DNA of 48,211 nucleotides from a virus, in IMG/VR virus record IMGVR_UViG_3300042559_001107, positions 1 to 48,211 of that record. One strand, written 5' to 3'. Of the stretch, positions 33,485-41,678 are shown piece after piece. The translations under genes were made by a program, and so were the position numbers. The first letter of the stretch is position 1. Each line of letters begins with the position of its first letter. The notes under the pieces are model-generated. The model searched no databases and was not told where the DNA came from. It saw only the letters and a list, made by a program, of their open reading frames with translations.

Positions 33485-33862
33485 CACTCCTCCGGCCACC
33501 ACGAGCACCCACGTCGGTATTTTGTAGGAGATCACATTCGTGGCAGGTTCGTGTACCCATTTTTGCAGCCTTACGAGGATGACCACCGCCAGCATTACTT
33601 GGAAGAATTTCCACAGCATGATGAGGGGGTTTGGAACCCATATGACAAGGGCCGTGAACATGGCAACTGGGAACACAAACAGCCAGTAATAGAACAACGC
33701 TGTCGCTGCATGTGACCCGTGCTTCGCTGCCAGTTGTTGCGGCACTCCTCTCGCTGCCTGAGACCTAGCAATCCGGTATGCCGTGTCGGCCTGAGCCATA
33801 GCGACAGCGATCTGAAGGTCTGCCTTCGGGACTAGCCCATTCTTGCCGGTGTTGATTGCCAT
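33434..33862 (-). CDS. Membrane protein
   Basis: 142 residues, start ATG at 33862. A helical soluble N-terminus ([19 protein letters not shown]) is followed by three hydrophobic segments (about 55-73, 78-100, 118-140). No family recognised. It is transcribed with the large metallopeptidase-VWA gene upstream on the same strand (75-bp gap) and could anchor or partner that protein. Confidence 0.65.
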   Translation of the reverse strand: MAINTGKNGLVPKADLQIAVAMAQADTAYRIARSQAARGVPQQLAAKHGSHAATALFYYWLFVFPVAMFTALVIWVPNPLIMLWKFFQVMLAVVILVRLQKWVHEPATNVISYKIPTWVLVVAGGVSAIMFCFFFIILIAIS

Positions 33863-33937
33863 GAGAACTCCTTGGGATGCTTGTTGGAAGGGGTACGAAC
33901 CCCTCCCCCAAGGCGGGGTGAGGGAGGGGTCCGAGAA

Positions 33938-36058
33938 TCAGACGAGGCCGATGAGCATCGATTCAAGTGCCCGAGGGATGTCGGACAGATCACCGATCTC
34001 GTATGCCTCGTCCATGCTGGTCCGCTTTGCCCACCGAGGTGATGGCACCATCTTGGTGCTGGCATCGCCGTCGTAGAAGAACAGCATGGAATGAATGTTG
34101 GAGTGCTTGTAGGGCACGAACGCTGCCATGTCGCTCCATTCGCCGTCGGTCATCACCATGACGATGTGGTGCTTCTTGGGGCGCTCTTCCCACAGCATGG
34201 CGGTGAATGCGTCCTTGGGGCATGTGCCGCCCGTGCAATTGAGGAACGGGATGTCGCTGGGTGACTCGTTGGTCCCCCACACGCTGTATGCACCGTGGTC
34301 GAACGCTGTCACCTCGCAGTCGATGCTGATTCGTTCGCAGGCGGTCTTGACGGCCCATGCCATGGCACCGAGCGCCGAGCCTGCGTACTTCATCGATCCC
34401 GAGACATCCAAGAACAACGAGACGGTGATGTCGGTACCGGGTTCGCCGTCTTCGGCCCATGAGCGGAATACTTCCATGTCACCGGGCTGACGGGTGCGGT
34501 ACCGGATCGGCTCCAGCACTCCACGTCGCTGCTGTGACTCCCAATGCGGGGCGCAGTCAGCGGTGGCGATGTTGAAGGCACGTTCGATGTCTTCGACCAT
34601 GGAAAGGGCCTTGGAACGATCTTCCTCGTCGGTGTTGGGGAAGCAGCCACCGAACTTCGGAAGGGAACCTTCGTCACAGTTGTACGCCTCGTTCATGGCG
34701 ACCACGTCGTCGTTGATCGTCTGATCGTTGGCGAGGTTGTCCAGCGCTTCGTCCAGCGCTTCGTTGACCTTCTCCATGGCCTCACGGCGTGCCTTATGGG
34801 AATCAAGGTCGAACTGGTAGTCGTCGCTGTGATCTCCAGCCTCGTCTCCAGCGGTCGTGCTTGAACCGGGAGCCGATGACTGAACGTCGCTGCTGGACTG
34901 TCCAGCGTCAGTCTCCTGCTCAGAACCTTCACCCTGCTCACCTTCGCCGGACTGTCCTTCAGCACCAGCGTCAGAGTCATCCTCGCCGTCAGCGTCGTCC
35001 TGCTTGCTGGCGATCTCCTGAGCACGCTCACCGGACTCCTTGAGGCGCTCAGAGCCACGCTGCACGTCCTCAGGACGGGTGCTGCCGGATTCCTTGGTCA
35101 TCTCGTTGTGGTTGTCGAAACCACCTACGGAGAGACTCTCCAGCATGACCCGCATGTCTTCGATGCACTCCATCATCGTCCAAGCGTTGTCAGCGACCAT
35201 GTAGCGGTCCACGACAGCCTTGATCGACTTCGACGGGACTCGCTTGTCGCTCTTGAATCCCTTGTCCCACATTGCACGGGAGGAGTCACGGACCTCGCTG
35301 GGGAGGTAATGACGACCGGCCACGAGTGCCCACGAAGTGTCGGCACCAGCGCCCATGAGCATGTTGCGGATCACGAGCACCGTGAGCATCGAAGCGATGA
35401 CCGGTGACTCCTCCACGAGGAGCATCTCCATGCGCTGATCTTCCAGCACGTTCCATGCCTTGTGGAATCCGGGGTCCACGTTCCAGCGCTTCCAGTTGTC
35501 GCCGGTATTCCCGACCTTCGCCTGCTGCTCGTGGAAGGTGTAGCCCTCTGCCTCAGCGATGTTGAGGAGTTCCTGAAGCGGCGTGGTGAAGAGGTTGTGT
35601 CCGACCTCGTGGTAGAAGACACCACGAGTCTCAGCGGCGATCTGACGGAGTTCTTCGATGGTCACCACAGAGTCTTCGTCTCTGCTGATGCGATTGGTCA
35701 GACGATGGTCGTGGGTGACCCGGATGCTCTTGAAGTCGGTCACGCCGGAGACCGACGAAGACGGGGTGATGCTCACCGGGAGGGAGATGCCCCACGAGTT
35801 CATCACGGCACTCAGACGAGGAGTCAGGCCGTTGGCGATCATGTTCGATCGCTTGTTCACTTCCTGACGTGTCTGACGGTATGCCGCACGATCAAGGTCC
35901 TGCTTGCCACGGACGATTCGTTCGACCTCGCGATTCGCTGCCTCACGAGCAAGAGCACGACGTGCGTTGCTGTGCTGCTGGCGAGCGATCTCACTGGCCC
36001 ACTTCTTCTGACGTGGCTTCCGGGTCTTCGGGATGGAGGTGTTGCTGGGATTGGTCAT
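33938..36058 (-). CDS. CobT-like protein: zinc metallopeptidase plus VWA domain
   Basis: 706 residues from ATG at 36058 (a further upstream ATG at 36094 is possible). After a basic N-terminus, HEVGH at 150-154 with LEDQRMEM from 205 forms a gluzincin-like site. An acidic linker (about 350-430, Glu/Asp/Ser/Gly) follows. The C-terminal VWA domain has the full MIDAS: DVSGSM at 551-556, a Thr near 612 and D638 (MTDGEW). This matches the CobT/VWA partners of MoxR-type ATPases. A MoxR/CobS-like gene diverges from it at 36462. The substrate is unknown; a chaperone or protease role in virion maturation or host takeover is inferred. Confidence 0.85.
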   Translation of the reverse strand: MTNPSNTSIPKTRKPRQKKWASEIARQQHSNARRALAREAANREVERIVRGKQDLDRAAYRQTRQEVNKRSNMIANGLTPRLSAVMNSWGISLPVSITPSSSVSGVTDFKSIRVTHDHRLTNRISRDEDSVVTIEELRQIAAETRGVFYHEVGHNLFTTPLQELLNIAEAEGYTFHEQQAKVGNTGDNWKRWNVDPGFHKAWNVLEDQRMEMLLVEESPVIASMLTVLVIRNMLMGAGADTSWALVAGRHYLPSEVRDSSRAMWDKGFKSDKRVPSKSIKAVVDRYMVADNAWTMMECIEDMRVMLESLSVGGFDNHNEMTKESGSTRPEDVQRGSERLKESGERAQEIASKQDDADGEDDSDAGAEGQSGEGEQGEGSEQETDAGQSSSDVQSSAPGSSTTAGDEAGDHSDDYQFDLDSHKARREAMEKVNEALDEALDNLANDQTINDDVVAMNEAYNCDEGSLPKFGGCFPNTDEEDRSKALSMVEDIERAFNIATADCAPHWESQQRRGVLEPIRYRTRQPGDMEVFRSWAEDGEPGTDITVSLFLDVSGSMKYAGSALGAMAWAVKTACERISIDCEVTAFDHGAYSVWGTNESPSDIPFLNCTGGTCPKDAFTAMLWEERPKKHHIVMVMTDGEWSDMAAFVPYKHSNIHSMLFFYDGDASTKMVPSPRWAKRTSMDEAYEIGDLSDIPRALESMLIGLV

Positions 36059-36121
36059 GTCTGTATTGAACGCACACTTTCCGAAACATTGCAAGACCTA
36101 ATATGGGATTTCTTAGGTGAT

Positions 36122-36163
36122 CAAGGATTTCGTCTCATTGCCCTCTATATGGCCCTGAGAGCG
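36122..36163 (+). repeat. Right-arm repeat A, copy 1
   Basis: Opens CAAGGATTTCGTCTCATTGC and ends GGCCCTGAGAGCG. Four further copies lie at 42436, 44331, 45610 and 47643. Confidence 0.85.
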
Positions 36164-36382
36164 ATTTGAGGCCTTTTCGGCCATAACCATACATATCGAT
36201 GTCTCGCAGGCGTTCTCAGGGCAACGGACCCGAAACGTGATTTCATCGGTCGATTCAAATAAGTCAATGAAATCAAGTACTTTCGCAATCGTAAAGCGTC
36301 GAAAACGCAACTTTTCGTTCTACGGACGAAACGGGGTTTCTGAGGGGTACGAAAGAAATTTGGCCCGATAGGAAGAAATGAC

Positions 36383-36412
36383 TTGCAATCGGTTTCGGAC
36401 TGTGCGCTTAAT
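36383..36412 (+). promoter_or_regulatory. Promoter of the MoxR operon
   Basis: TTGCAA (36383-36388), 18-bp spacer, CTTAAT (36407-36412). Preceded by AATGACTTG and sharing TGTGCGCTTAAT with the 42723 promoter. Confidence 0.7.
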
Positions 36413-36461
36413 ACTTGAGACCAATCCAACGCCCCACGGGGCAGCACCTCAGGAGTACGAC

Positions 36462-37733
36462 ATGACCACGAAGACCGCTCGCATGAAGGCTGGTGACACC
36501 TACCGTGTCCGAGCCGGAGAGTTCGCCGGACGAGAGGCACGGATCATCGATCCCAAGCCCTTCCCCGACAGCGACCTCAACCGTCGCCGCAAGATCACCG
36601 TCGAAGTTGAAGGTGACACGGTGTACCTCCTCCCCCGTCTCCTTGAGACCAACGTCGTCCCGCTGCACCAGTATCAGGCTCCTCAGCAGTCGCTCGGTGA
36701 CATCGCTATCCCTCACCCGGTGACCGGTGTCCCGGTCCTCATTCCCGGTGACATCACCGACGCTGACGATCCCCGCCTTGATCCATGGCGACCGGACCCC
36801 AAGGACCCGTCGATCAAGAAGTACGTCAACCGTGTGATGCCCAACGGCACGACCGACGTGGAGTTCCTCATGTCCTTCTACGACAAGAAGGAGAACGTCC
36901 TGCTCGTCGGTGACACTCAGTCCGGCAAGACGCTCATGGTGCAGGTGCTGGCGGTCCTCGCCGGTCAGAAGCGCCCGAGCGGCAAACCGCTCCCGGTGTT
37001 CACCCTTTCCGGTTCGTCCGGTGTGACCGACTTCGATCTCTTCGGTCAGCCGACCGCCTACACGACTCCCGAAGGTGGGGAGCGCCTTGTGTGGCTGCCG
37101 GGTGTGGTCGATCTCGCATGCCGAGTCGATGCCTGCCTCCTCTACATGGACGAGGTCAACATGATGAGCGAACGAGTCACGTCGTCGCTGCACTCGCTGT
37201 GTGACCACCGTCGGTCCTTCGTCAACCGCATGAAGGCTGTCCGGGTCGTCCATGAGGGCACCGAGACCTTCGTCCCCGAAACCGTCAAGGCATCGGATGG
37301 CATGTGGATCATCGGCACCATCAACCCGTCCGGCTACAAGGGTGCTTCGATGGGCGAGGCATTCCTGAACCGCTGGATTCACATTCCGTGGGGCTACGAC
37401 GAGTCCGTTGAGAAGAAGTTGATCCCGAGCGCCACCGTGCGTCTGCTTGGTCAGGCTCTCCGTGAGGCTCGTGCGACTCGTGCTCTCAACACGCCTATCG
37501 GTACCGCCGCTCTGAGCCGTCTGTGCGAGCAGATTCCCGAGTACGGAGTCGATACCTCGCTGTGGATGCTCACGGCAATGTTCACTCCTCAAGAGCAGCC
37601 GAAGGTCGAAGCGATCATTCAGGATCGGTCGATCAAGATGCTGCTGGAGGACGAGGTGGCTGCGCTCAATGCGCCAGTCGCACCGGCTGCCCAGCCGCTC
37701 ATCGATTCCTTCAATCCTGCGGAGCCGTTCTGA
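36462..37733 (+). CDS. MoxR/CobS-like AAA+ ATPase
   Basis: 423 residues from ATG at 36462 with AGGAG. The N-terminus (8-60) looks like a KOW/SH3-type barrel (MKAGDTYRVRAGEFAGREAR). The ATPase has Walker A GDTQSGKT at 150-157, Walker B LLYMDEVN from 227, and a sensor-like IIGTINPSG. The C-terminal lid is helical. MoxR ATPases remodel protein complexes together with VWA partners; here the partner is the divergent 706-residue VWA-metallopeptidase. The coding DNA is clearly G+C-richer than the replication operon. Confidence 0.88.
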   Translation: MTTKTARMKAGDTYRVRAGEFAGREARIIDPKPFPDSDLNRRRKITVEVEGDTVYLLPRLLETNVVPLHQYQAPQQSLGDIAIPHPVTGVPVLIPGDITDADDPRLDPWRPDPKDPSIKKYVNRVMPNGTTDVEFLMSFYDKKENVLLVGDTQSGKTLMVQVLAVLAGQKRPSGKPLPVFTLSGSSGVTDFDLFGQPTAYTTPEGGERLVWLPGVVDLACRVDACLLYMDEVNMMSERVTSSLHSLCDHRRSFVNRMKAVRVVHEGTETFVPETVKASDGMWIIGTINPSGYKGASMGEAFLNRWIHIPWGYDESVEKKLIPSATVRLLGQALREARATRALNTPIGTAALSRLCEQIPEYGVDTSLWMLTAMFTPQEQPKVEAIIQDRSIKMLLEDEVAALNAPVAPAAQPLIDSFNPAEPF

Positions 37734-38032
37734 TGACCGCCACCACAGAGGGAGGGCTAAGGCCCTCCCTCGCTCCCCACGACACCGTTGAATTCGTTGA
37801 CGAGATTCCCCCGAAGTACCGACGACCTTTTCAACGCTCTTCCGTTCGATGGCCCGAACGTATCGTCGCTCAACTCCGTCAGCAGCCCGGTAGGTGGGCG
37901 ATTGTGCGCCGAGGAGGTCCTCACGAGAATCTTTCTCCGTACGGCAATTTTCTCCGCCATGCAGGAGCGGAGACTGTTACCCGTCAAGTGAGTGAGGCCG
38001 AGACTCTTCTGTTTGCGAGAGTGCTCCCATGA
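37733..38032 (+). CDS. Small basic hypothetical protein
   Basis: 99 residues, TGATG junction with the MoxR gene, so probably co-translated. It has a central Arg-rich segment (YRRPFQRSSVRWPERIVAQL) and short strands (GRWAIVRRGG). No motif recognised. It may be an accessory of the MoxR-VWA pair by position only. Confidence 0.65.
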   Translation: MTATTEGGLRPSLAPHDTVEFVDEIPPKYRRPFQRSSVRWPERIVAQLRQQPGRWAIVRRGGPHENLSPYGNFLRHAGAETVTRQVSEAETLLFARVLP

Positions 38033-38262
38033 ACATTCTTGATCACGACTCGTGCGGGTACGAACTAACGCTCGCCTCCTGCGACGAGACCTGTCAGACG
38101 TGCGTCACAATGGCTCACGAGGCCGCATACGACGCTTGCCGAGCAGGGTCTCGCAAGGCCGTGAAGTTCATGTACCTGACTGCTGATGACAACGCCGTGA
38201 CTCAGCACGAGGTGTTCGTGACCCGTCTCTACAAGGTCGATATCAGCGAGGAGCCGTTCTAA
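38029..38262 (+). CDS. Small Cys-containing hypothetical protein
   Basis: 77 residues, ATGA overlap upstream. SCDETCQTC gives three close cysteines, plus two more (C9, C37), possibly a metal site, followed by a beta-rich end. It is the last gene of the MoxR operon and faces a convergent minus-strand gene with a 4-bp overlap. Confidence 0.65.
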   Translation: MNILDHDSCGYELTLASCDETCQTCVTMAHEAAYDACRAGSRKAVKFMYLTADDNAVTQHEVFVTRLYKVDISEEPF

Positions 38263-38483
38263 GAACCAGCGGCCCGGTAGCGAGGACGAGGGTCCCTGCC
38301 CGGTGTAGCCCGACAGACTGCGGGATTACCTGATCCACGGATGAGGCGAGCGCCCTTCTCGTCAGGGTCGCAGATTGATCCACCACGGACGTACCGGATG
38401 GCTTCCTTGTGCTCTTCCTTCTTCTTGTTCTTCGCAAGGCTCTTCGGAGCAGGCTTACGAGAACCACGCTTCTGTTCACTCAT
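38259..38483 (-). CDS. Small basic minus-strand protein
   Basis: 74 residues from ATG at 38483. Lys/Arg-rich N-terminus (SEQKRGSRKPAPKSLAKNKK) and a more ordered C-terminus with RYVRGGSICDPDEKG. Similar short basic proteins are common in phages; DNA binding is plausible. It starts 28 bp from a divergent plus-strand gene and ends inside the MoxR operon's last stop. Confidence 0.6.
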   Translation of the reverse strand: MSEQKRGSRKPAPKSLAKNKKKEEHKEAIRYVRGGSICDPDEKGARLIRGSGNPAVCRATPGRDPRPRYRAAGS

Positions 38484-38511
38484 ACACCCATGATACCGCT
38501 GGAGGTGCTAT

Positions 38512-38823
38512 ATGGCCGAGTATAAGAATCCATATCAGCAATACATCGTTGACAAGAAGGACCCGTTGTCCGAATACCACCCAACGCCGAAGAAGAAAGT
38601 CATCTCTTCCGCAGGCGGTAGGAGTCGTACGCAAGAAGAACTGCCGTACCAGTATCCTGAGAGGGCATCACGCCCCGAAGCGGTAAACCAAGCCGGACTG
38701 TGGAGACGTGTGAAGCAAGTGTGGGACGACTGTCAGGCACTTGGCTGGGATGAAGAGGACACCGCTGAGGCGCTGTTCGGAATTGTCGAAGAACTAACTA
38801 GGACACCGGAAGGCAGCAAGTGA
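38512..38823 (+). CDS. Hypothetical protein upstream of WhiB
   Basis: 103 residues, good ribosome site GGAGG. Disordered N-terminus (EYKNPYQQYIVDKKDPLSEY) and a helical C-terminal domain (RVKQVWDDCQALGWDEEDTA). Overlaps the WhiB gene by 4 bp (GTGA), so it is expressed with it. Confidence 0.65.
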   Translation: MAEYKNPYQQYIVDKKDPLSEYHPTPKKKVISSAGGRSRTQEELPYQYPERASRPEAVNQAGLWRRVKQVWDDCQALGWDEEDTAEALFGIVEELTRTPEGSK

Positions 38824-39095
38824 AGGACAGAGCATCGGACATATTCGACCTCATCGCTGACATCGTCATCGCACGACAAAGCGAGTGGAGAGATCACGCA
38901 GCGTGCAAAGGATACGGAGCGGAGACGTTCTTCCCGAAGCAATCGAATCCGATGGGATACCTAACAGCGAAATCGATATGCGATACATGCAAAGTGCAGA
39001 AAGCATGCAGGGAGGATTGGTCGTCTATGCCTGCGGCAATGCAACGGCACGGAGTGTGGTGGGGAACCACCGATCGCGATCGAAGAGCGCTGTGA
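38820..39095 (+). CDS. whiB: WhiB-family transcription regulator
   Basis: 91 residues from GTG at 38820. The four cysteines C29, C54, C57 and C63 (ICDTCKVQKAC) should hold a 4Fe-4S cluster. GVWWGTTDRDRR at 78-89 is the WhiB turn plus basic DNA-contact region (usually GVWGGxxxxER). WhiB proteins are confined to Actinobacteria and their phages and bind the primary sigma factor. It may redirect host transcription or affect superinfection. A strong terminator follows. Confidence 0.92.
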   Translation: MKDRASDIFDLIADIVIARQSEWRDHAACKGYGAETFFPKQSNPMGYLTAKSICDTCKVQKACREDWSSMPAAMQRHGVWWGTTDRDRRAL

Positions 39096-39101
39096 ACGGA
39101 G

Positions 39102-39127
39102 AGGGCCACCCCAAACGGGGTGGCCCT
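39102..39127. terminator. Terminator after whiB
   Basis: 11-bp stem (AGGGCCACCCC, 39102-39112, with 39117-39127), loop AAAC, then TTCTC on the plus strand. It also lies just past the stop of the convergent gene at 39131. Confidence 0.85.
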
Positions 39128-39130
39128 TTC

Positions 39131-39316
39131 TCACTCTTCTGAGACTGCTGCACGCTTCTTCGGTCGGTCGTGAGTTCGAAGCGGGTCTCCATATGAGAGA
39201 CGGTTTCGGTTCCGACCGGCCTTCGTTCCTCCGACCTTCTCTCGTTCACCCGTGAGGGGATTGAGACGAGTTCGTTCGTTGGAGTGCGAGCCGCTGCTCT
39301 TCTTTCCTTTGCCCAT
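39131..39316 (-). CDS. Small basic minus-strand protein
   Basis: 61 residues from ATG at 39316. Very basic and Asn/Arg-rich (MGKGKKSSGSHSNERTRLNP, then GRNRNRLSYGD), likely disordered and nucleic-acid-binding. Resembles in composition the minus-strand protein at 38259. Convergent with whiB, sharing its terminator region. Confidence 0.55.
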   Translation of the reverse strand: MGKGKKSSGSHSNERTRLNPLTGEREKVGGTKAGRNRNRLSYGDPLRTHDRPKKRAAVSEE

Positions 39317-39379
39317 AGCGAGAGATCGTACTTCCAGTACGGCATCCGTGGGAAGGAAGGTGGCAAGGAAAAGAAAGAC

Positions 39380-39408
39380 TTGCGCCTGTCACAGGGGGCT
39401 GGTAAAAC
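39380..39408 (+). promoter_or_regulatory. Promoter of the 39445-42413 operon
   Basis: TTGCGC (39380-39385), 17-bp spacer beginning CTGTC, TAAAAC (39403-39408), 36 bp before the start codon. Same form as the promoters at 43269 and 45920, whose spacers also begin CTGTC. Confidence 0.7.
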
Positions 39409-39444
39409 ATGTGCATCGACCAATCCCGTCCTAAGGAGGACACA

Positions 39445-39816
39445 ATGTCAGCACCCACTATCAACCCGACAGAGCGCCGCACCGCTCTCCTCGTCGCTTT
39501 CGCTGAGGCCAAGGCCGCAGCAGACGAGGCCGCTGCCATCGCCGCCGAGGCCAAGGCTGCTCTCCTCAAGGCTTGCCCCGAAGAGGGCGTGCTGGAGGCC
39601 GACGGCTTCCGAGCCACCATCACCGTTCAGGCCCGCAAGGACTTCAACGTCGATGCTGCTGCCGAACTCCTCGCAGAGGATGACTTCGAAGCGGTCACCG
39701 TTCGCAAGATCGACACAAAGGCGTGGAGCGTTCTCGCTGCTCGCTTCCCGGCCAAGGTCATCGCCAAGGTCGTCATCTCCAAGCCCACCACCGTCGTCAC
39801 CGTCAAGGAGGTCTGA
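39445..39816 (+). CDS. Ala-rich helical protein
   Basis: 123 residues from ATG at 39445 with a perfect AAGGAGG. The first 55 residues are an Ala/Glu/Lys helix (AFAEAKAAADEAAAIAAEAK), followed by a small alpha/beta domain ending in Val-rich strands. No family recognised. First gene of an eleven-gene operon of small proteins. Confidence 0.7.
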   Translation: MSAPTINPTERRTALLVAFAEAKAAADEAAAIAAEAKAALLKACPEEGVLEADGFRATITVQARKDFNVDAAAELLAEDDFEAVTVRKIDTKAWSVLAARFPAKVIAKVVISKPTTVVTVKEV

Positions 39817-39818
39817 TC

Positions 39819-40100
39819 ATGGCCGTCAAACGAGTCCGATTCCACAAGGCTGGCACCCGATACGTCAGCGACGATTACAAGGCCCTGTTCTTCAAGGACA
39901 AGGCTCAGGGTAACTGGTGGCACCTTCAGCACCGTGTGCCCGGTGGCTACGCCACCCTTGGTCTGTCCTCCGGTGGCACCGTTGCCGATACCAAGCGCTG
40001 GGCCGAGCAACTTGTGCTTGAGGCACGAGCACGTTGGGAACAAGCAGAGTCCGACAACGAGGTTGCTGCCGAGTCAGCAGCGCAGGAGGTGACGGCATGA
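39819..40100 (+). CDS. Small hypothetical protein
   Basis: 93 residues from ATG at 39819. Basic, beta-rich N-terminus (VKRVRFHKAGTRYVSDDYKA, then GNWWHLQHRVPGGYATLG) and a helical acidic tail. No motif known. Overlaps the next gene by 4 bp. Confidence 0.65.
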   Translation: MAVKRVRFHKAGTRYVSDDYKALFFKDKAQGNWWHLQHRVPGGYATLGLSSGGTVADTKRWAEQLVLEARARWEQAESDNEVAAESAAQEVTA

Positions 40101-40294
40101 TCGAACTCATCGAATGCGAAGCATGTAACTCTCATATCGATATCGATACCGCCATCGTTGAGAAGTACACCGAAGACCCACGCTACGGTCAGCAGGCGAT
40201 GTACTTCTGTCCCGAGTGTGCAGACGAAGATGTCCAGCCCGGTCCCGATTGGGACGAAACCGAAGAACGACTCAAGATGGAAGGAATCCGATGA
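40097..40294 (+). CDS. Small zinc-ribbon protein
   Basis: 65 residues, ATGA junctions on both sides. CEAC near residue 7-10 and CPEC near 43-46 form a likely zinc ribbon. Acidic C-terminus. Function unknown. Confidence 0.7.
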   Translation: MIELIECEACNSHIDIDTAIVEKYTEDPRYGQQAMYFCPECADEDVQPGPDWDETEERLKMEGIR

Positions 40295-40596
40295 TCACCG
40301 TTTATGACAACGACAACAAGCCGCCACGCTGGAAGTCATGGGAAGACATTGGGGAGTGGCACTACGACGGTTTCTCTCTTGGAGGTGCTGTCACTTACCG
40401 AAAGCCAACTGACGAATTTGAATTCCCGTACCACGCCGTGATGATTGACGACAATGGCGACGAAGGTGAATGGCTGGCGCTCCACACATTTGAAGCAGCA
40501 CGCCTTTGGATCGAATCGCAGGACTTCGCTGCACATGCTAGGAATCTGTCTGACCAATCTGCACTCGCTGACCTACCGGAGGACTACTTCCAATGA
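40291..40596 (+). CDS. Hypothetical protein
   Basis: 101 residues, ATGA junctions on both sides. Acidic, with a beta-rich core (YHYDGFSLGG-like segment, then EGEWLALHTFEAARLWIESQ). No motif recognised. Confidence 0.65.
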   Translation: MITVYDNDNKPPRWKSWEDIGEWHYDGFSLGGAVTYRKPTDEFEFPYHAVMIDDNGDEGEWLALHTFEAARLWIESQDFAAHARNLSDQSALADLPEDYFQ

Positions 40597-40856
40597 ACCA
40601 CGAAAGCGATACACCATCGACCGCTGATCTCTCTCTTGTACTTACCGATTGGTTCGAAGAAGAAGAAGACATGGGATACGGCACCATCCATTTCGCAGCA
40701 GAGCCGTATAGCCATGTATCGATATGCGGTCGTGAAGGATTCGCATACCAGTACTACTCATCTCTGACGCTCGCTGATGACCCATTGCTATGTGCTAGTT
40801 GTGAGGACATTGCTCGTAGGGTTATCGATGCGATTATCAGCGGGGAGACCAACTGA
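40593..40856 (+). CDS. Small hypothetical protein with Cys residues
   Basis: 87 residues, ATGA junction upstream. Acidic stretch EEEEDM, then IHFAAEPYSHVSICG and LLCASCEDIARRVID. The pattern (C-G-x, later C-x2-C) is similar to short actinobacterial zinc proteins. Function unknown. Confidence 0.65.
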   Translation: MNHESDTPSTADLSLVLTDWFEEEEDMGYGTIHFAAEPYSHVSICGREGFAYQYYSSLTLADDPLLCASCEDIARRVIDAIISGETN

Positions 40857-41272
40857 TGCAGACCTTCCTCCCATACCCATCGTTCCGATCCTCAGCGCAA
40901 TCGTTGGATCGACAACGCCTTGGAAAGCAACGTGTAGAGGTCTTGCAGATTCTCAACACTCTCAACAATCCCGAGGCAAAGGGCTGGCGCAATCATCCAG
41001 CCGTGAAGATGTGGAAAGGCCACGAAGGATGGCTCATGCATTACGGACTGGCCGTGTGCGACGAGTGGGTACTTCGTGGTTACAAGGACACTTGTGCTGG
41101 CAAGATCGCAGCGTTCAACCACCTTCGTGATCCCGAGCCGCCAGCATGGCTTGGAGACGCATCGCTTCACCTCAGTCACAAGAGCAACCTGCTTCGAAAG
41201 GCTCCCGAGCACTACGGACTCCTGTGGTCCGACGTGCCTGACGACCTCCCATATGTTTGGCCGGTGGCGTGA
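40856..41272 (+). CDS. MSMEG_6728-like protein (pyrimidine-dimer glycosylase-related)
   Basis: 138 residues. The opening MQTFLPYPSFRSSAQSLDRQ, RLGKQRVEVLQIL, then GWRNHPAVKMWKGHE and the end DDLPYVWPV match the actinobacterial MSMEG_6728 family, which is related to T4 endonuclease V-type pyrimidine-dimer excision proteins. It may take part in UV-damage repair of phage DNA, but the activity of this family is not established to my knowledge. Confidence 0.8.
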   Translation: MQTFLPYPSFRSSAQSLDRQRLGKQRVEVLQILNTLNNPEAKGWRNHPAVKMWKGHEGWLMHYGLAVCDEWVLRGYKDTCAGKIAAFNHLRDPEPPAWLGDASLHLSHKSNLLRKAPEHYGLLWSDVPDDLPYVWPVA

Positions 41273-41517
41273 TGCAACTGATCGCTGACATGCATGACTG
41301 GATGCCCTTGGAACACACAAGGGTCTTGGAAGCATCCACCCACGTCCTTGGAGCACCCTCTGTACGCCTTGGAGACGCTCTGCTGGCCTTGGAGTGGGGG
41401 GATAACACCATCGAATTCAACGGTCCCGACGGCAGCGGCAAAAAGATGGCCGTCGTGATCATCAAGGCCCTCATCGCAGCCGTGCTGAGGGAAGACGAGA
41501 TTGGAGGATTGGAATGA
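41272..41517 (+). CDS. Small hypothetical protein
   Basis: 81 residues from ATG at 41272 (TGATG junction). Contains GPDGSGKKMAVVIIKALIAA, which imitates a P-loop, but the protein is too short and lacks a Walker B, so it is not an ATPase. No family recognised. Confidence 0.6.
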   Translation: MQLIADMHDWMPLEHTRVLEASTHVLGAPSVRLGDALLALEWGDNTIEFNGPDGSGKKMAVVIIKALIAAVLREDEIGGLE

Positions 41518-41678
41518 ATCCGAAACTGAAACAACGACTGACTGATATCGCCATACTCGTATCGATACTGCTGTTCGCTGTATTGGTTTTCTCCCGATGC
41601 AGCGCTGTGTCCGATTACTACAACGATCCGAACCTGAACCAGCACATCGCTCCGACCGAGATGAGGGGAACGCCGTGA
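41514..41678 (+). CDS. Small single-pass membrane protein
   Basis: 54 residues, ATGA upstream and GTGA downstream. One hydrophobic helix (about 11-27, IAILVSILLFAVLVF) after a basic start gives an N-in topology; CSAVSDYY follows. Cys29 is not in a convincing lipobox. Possible host-membrane effector, function unknown. Confidence 0.65.
   Translation: MNPKLKQRLTDIAILVSILLFAVLVFSRCSAVSDYYNDPNLNQHIAPTEMRGTP

Larger units (their letters stand above)
36059..36461. promoter_or_regulatory. Divergent regulatory region between VWA and MoxR genes
   Basis: 403 bp without a gene. It holds the first copy of the CAAGGATTTCG repeat (36122-36163), an ATGGCC...GGCCAT dyad, a TTCTACGG element (36318-36325) shared with other right-arm gaps, the rightward promoter at 36383-36412, and a GCCCCACGGGGC hairpin just upstream of the ribosome site AGGAG (36451-36455). 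The leftward promoter could not be pinned down. Confidence 0.65.

Noticed and set aside
34128-36169. Several plus-strand open frames over the VWA gene
   Set aside because: All are antisense shadows of the 706-residue minus-strand protein, which has two complete metal-site signatures.
36408-37592. 394-codon open frame on the minus strand
   Set aside because: It lies entirely over the MoxR gene in G+C-rich DNA, where long antisense frames arise from codon bias; the translation has no domain and the plus-strand protein has full ATPase motifs.
39284-39913. 209-codon plus-strand open frame
   Set aside because: Runs across the promoter at 39380 and out of frame through two better-supported genes (39445 and 39819); Ser/Arg/Pro-rich shadow translation.
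41272-41517. P-loop ATPase reading of GPDGSGKK
   Set aside because: 81 residues is too short, no Walker B follows, and the neighbouring residues do not fit a Walker A strand-loop-helix.
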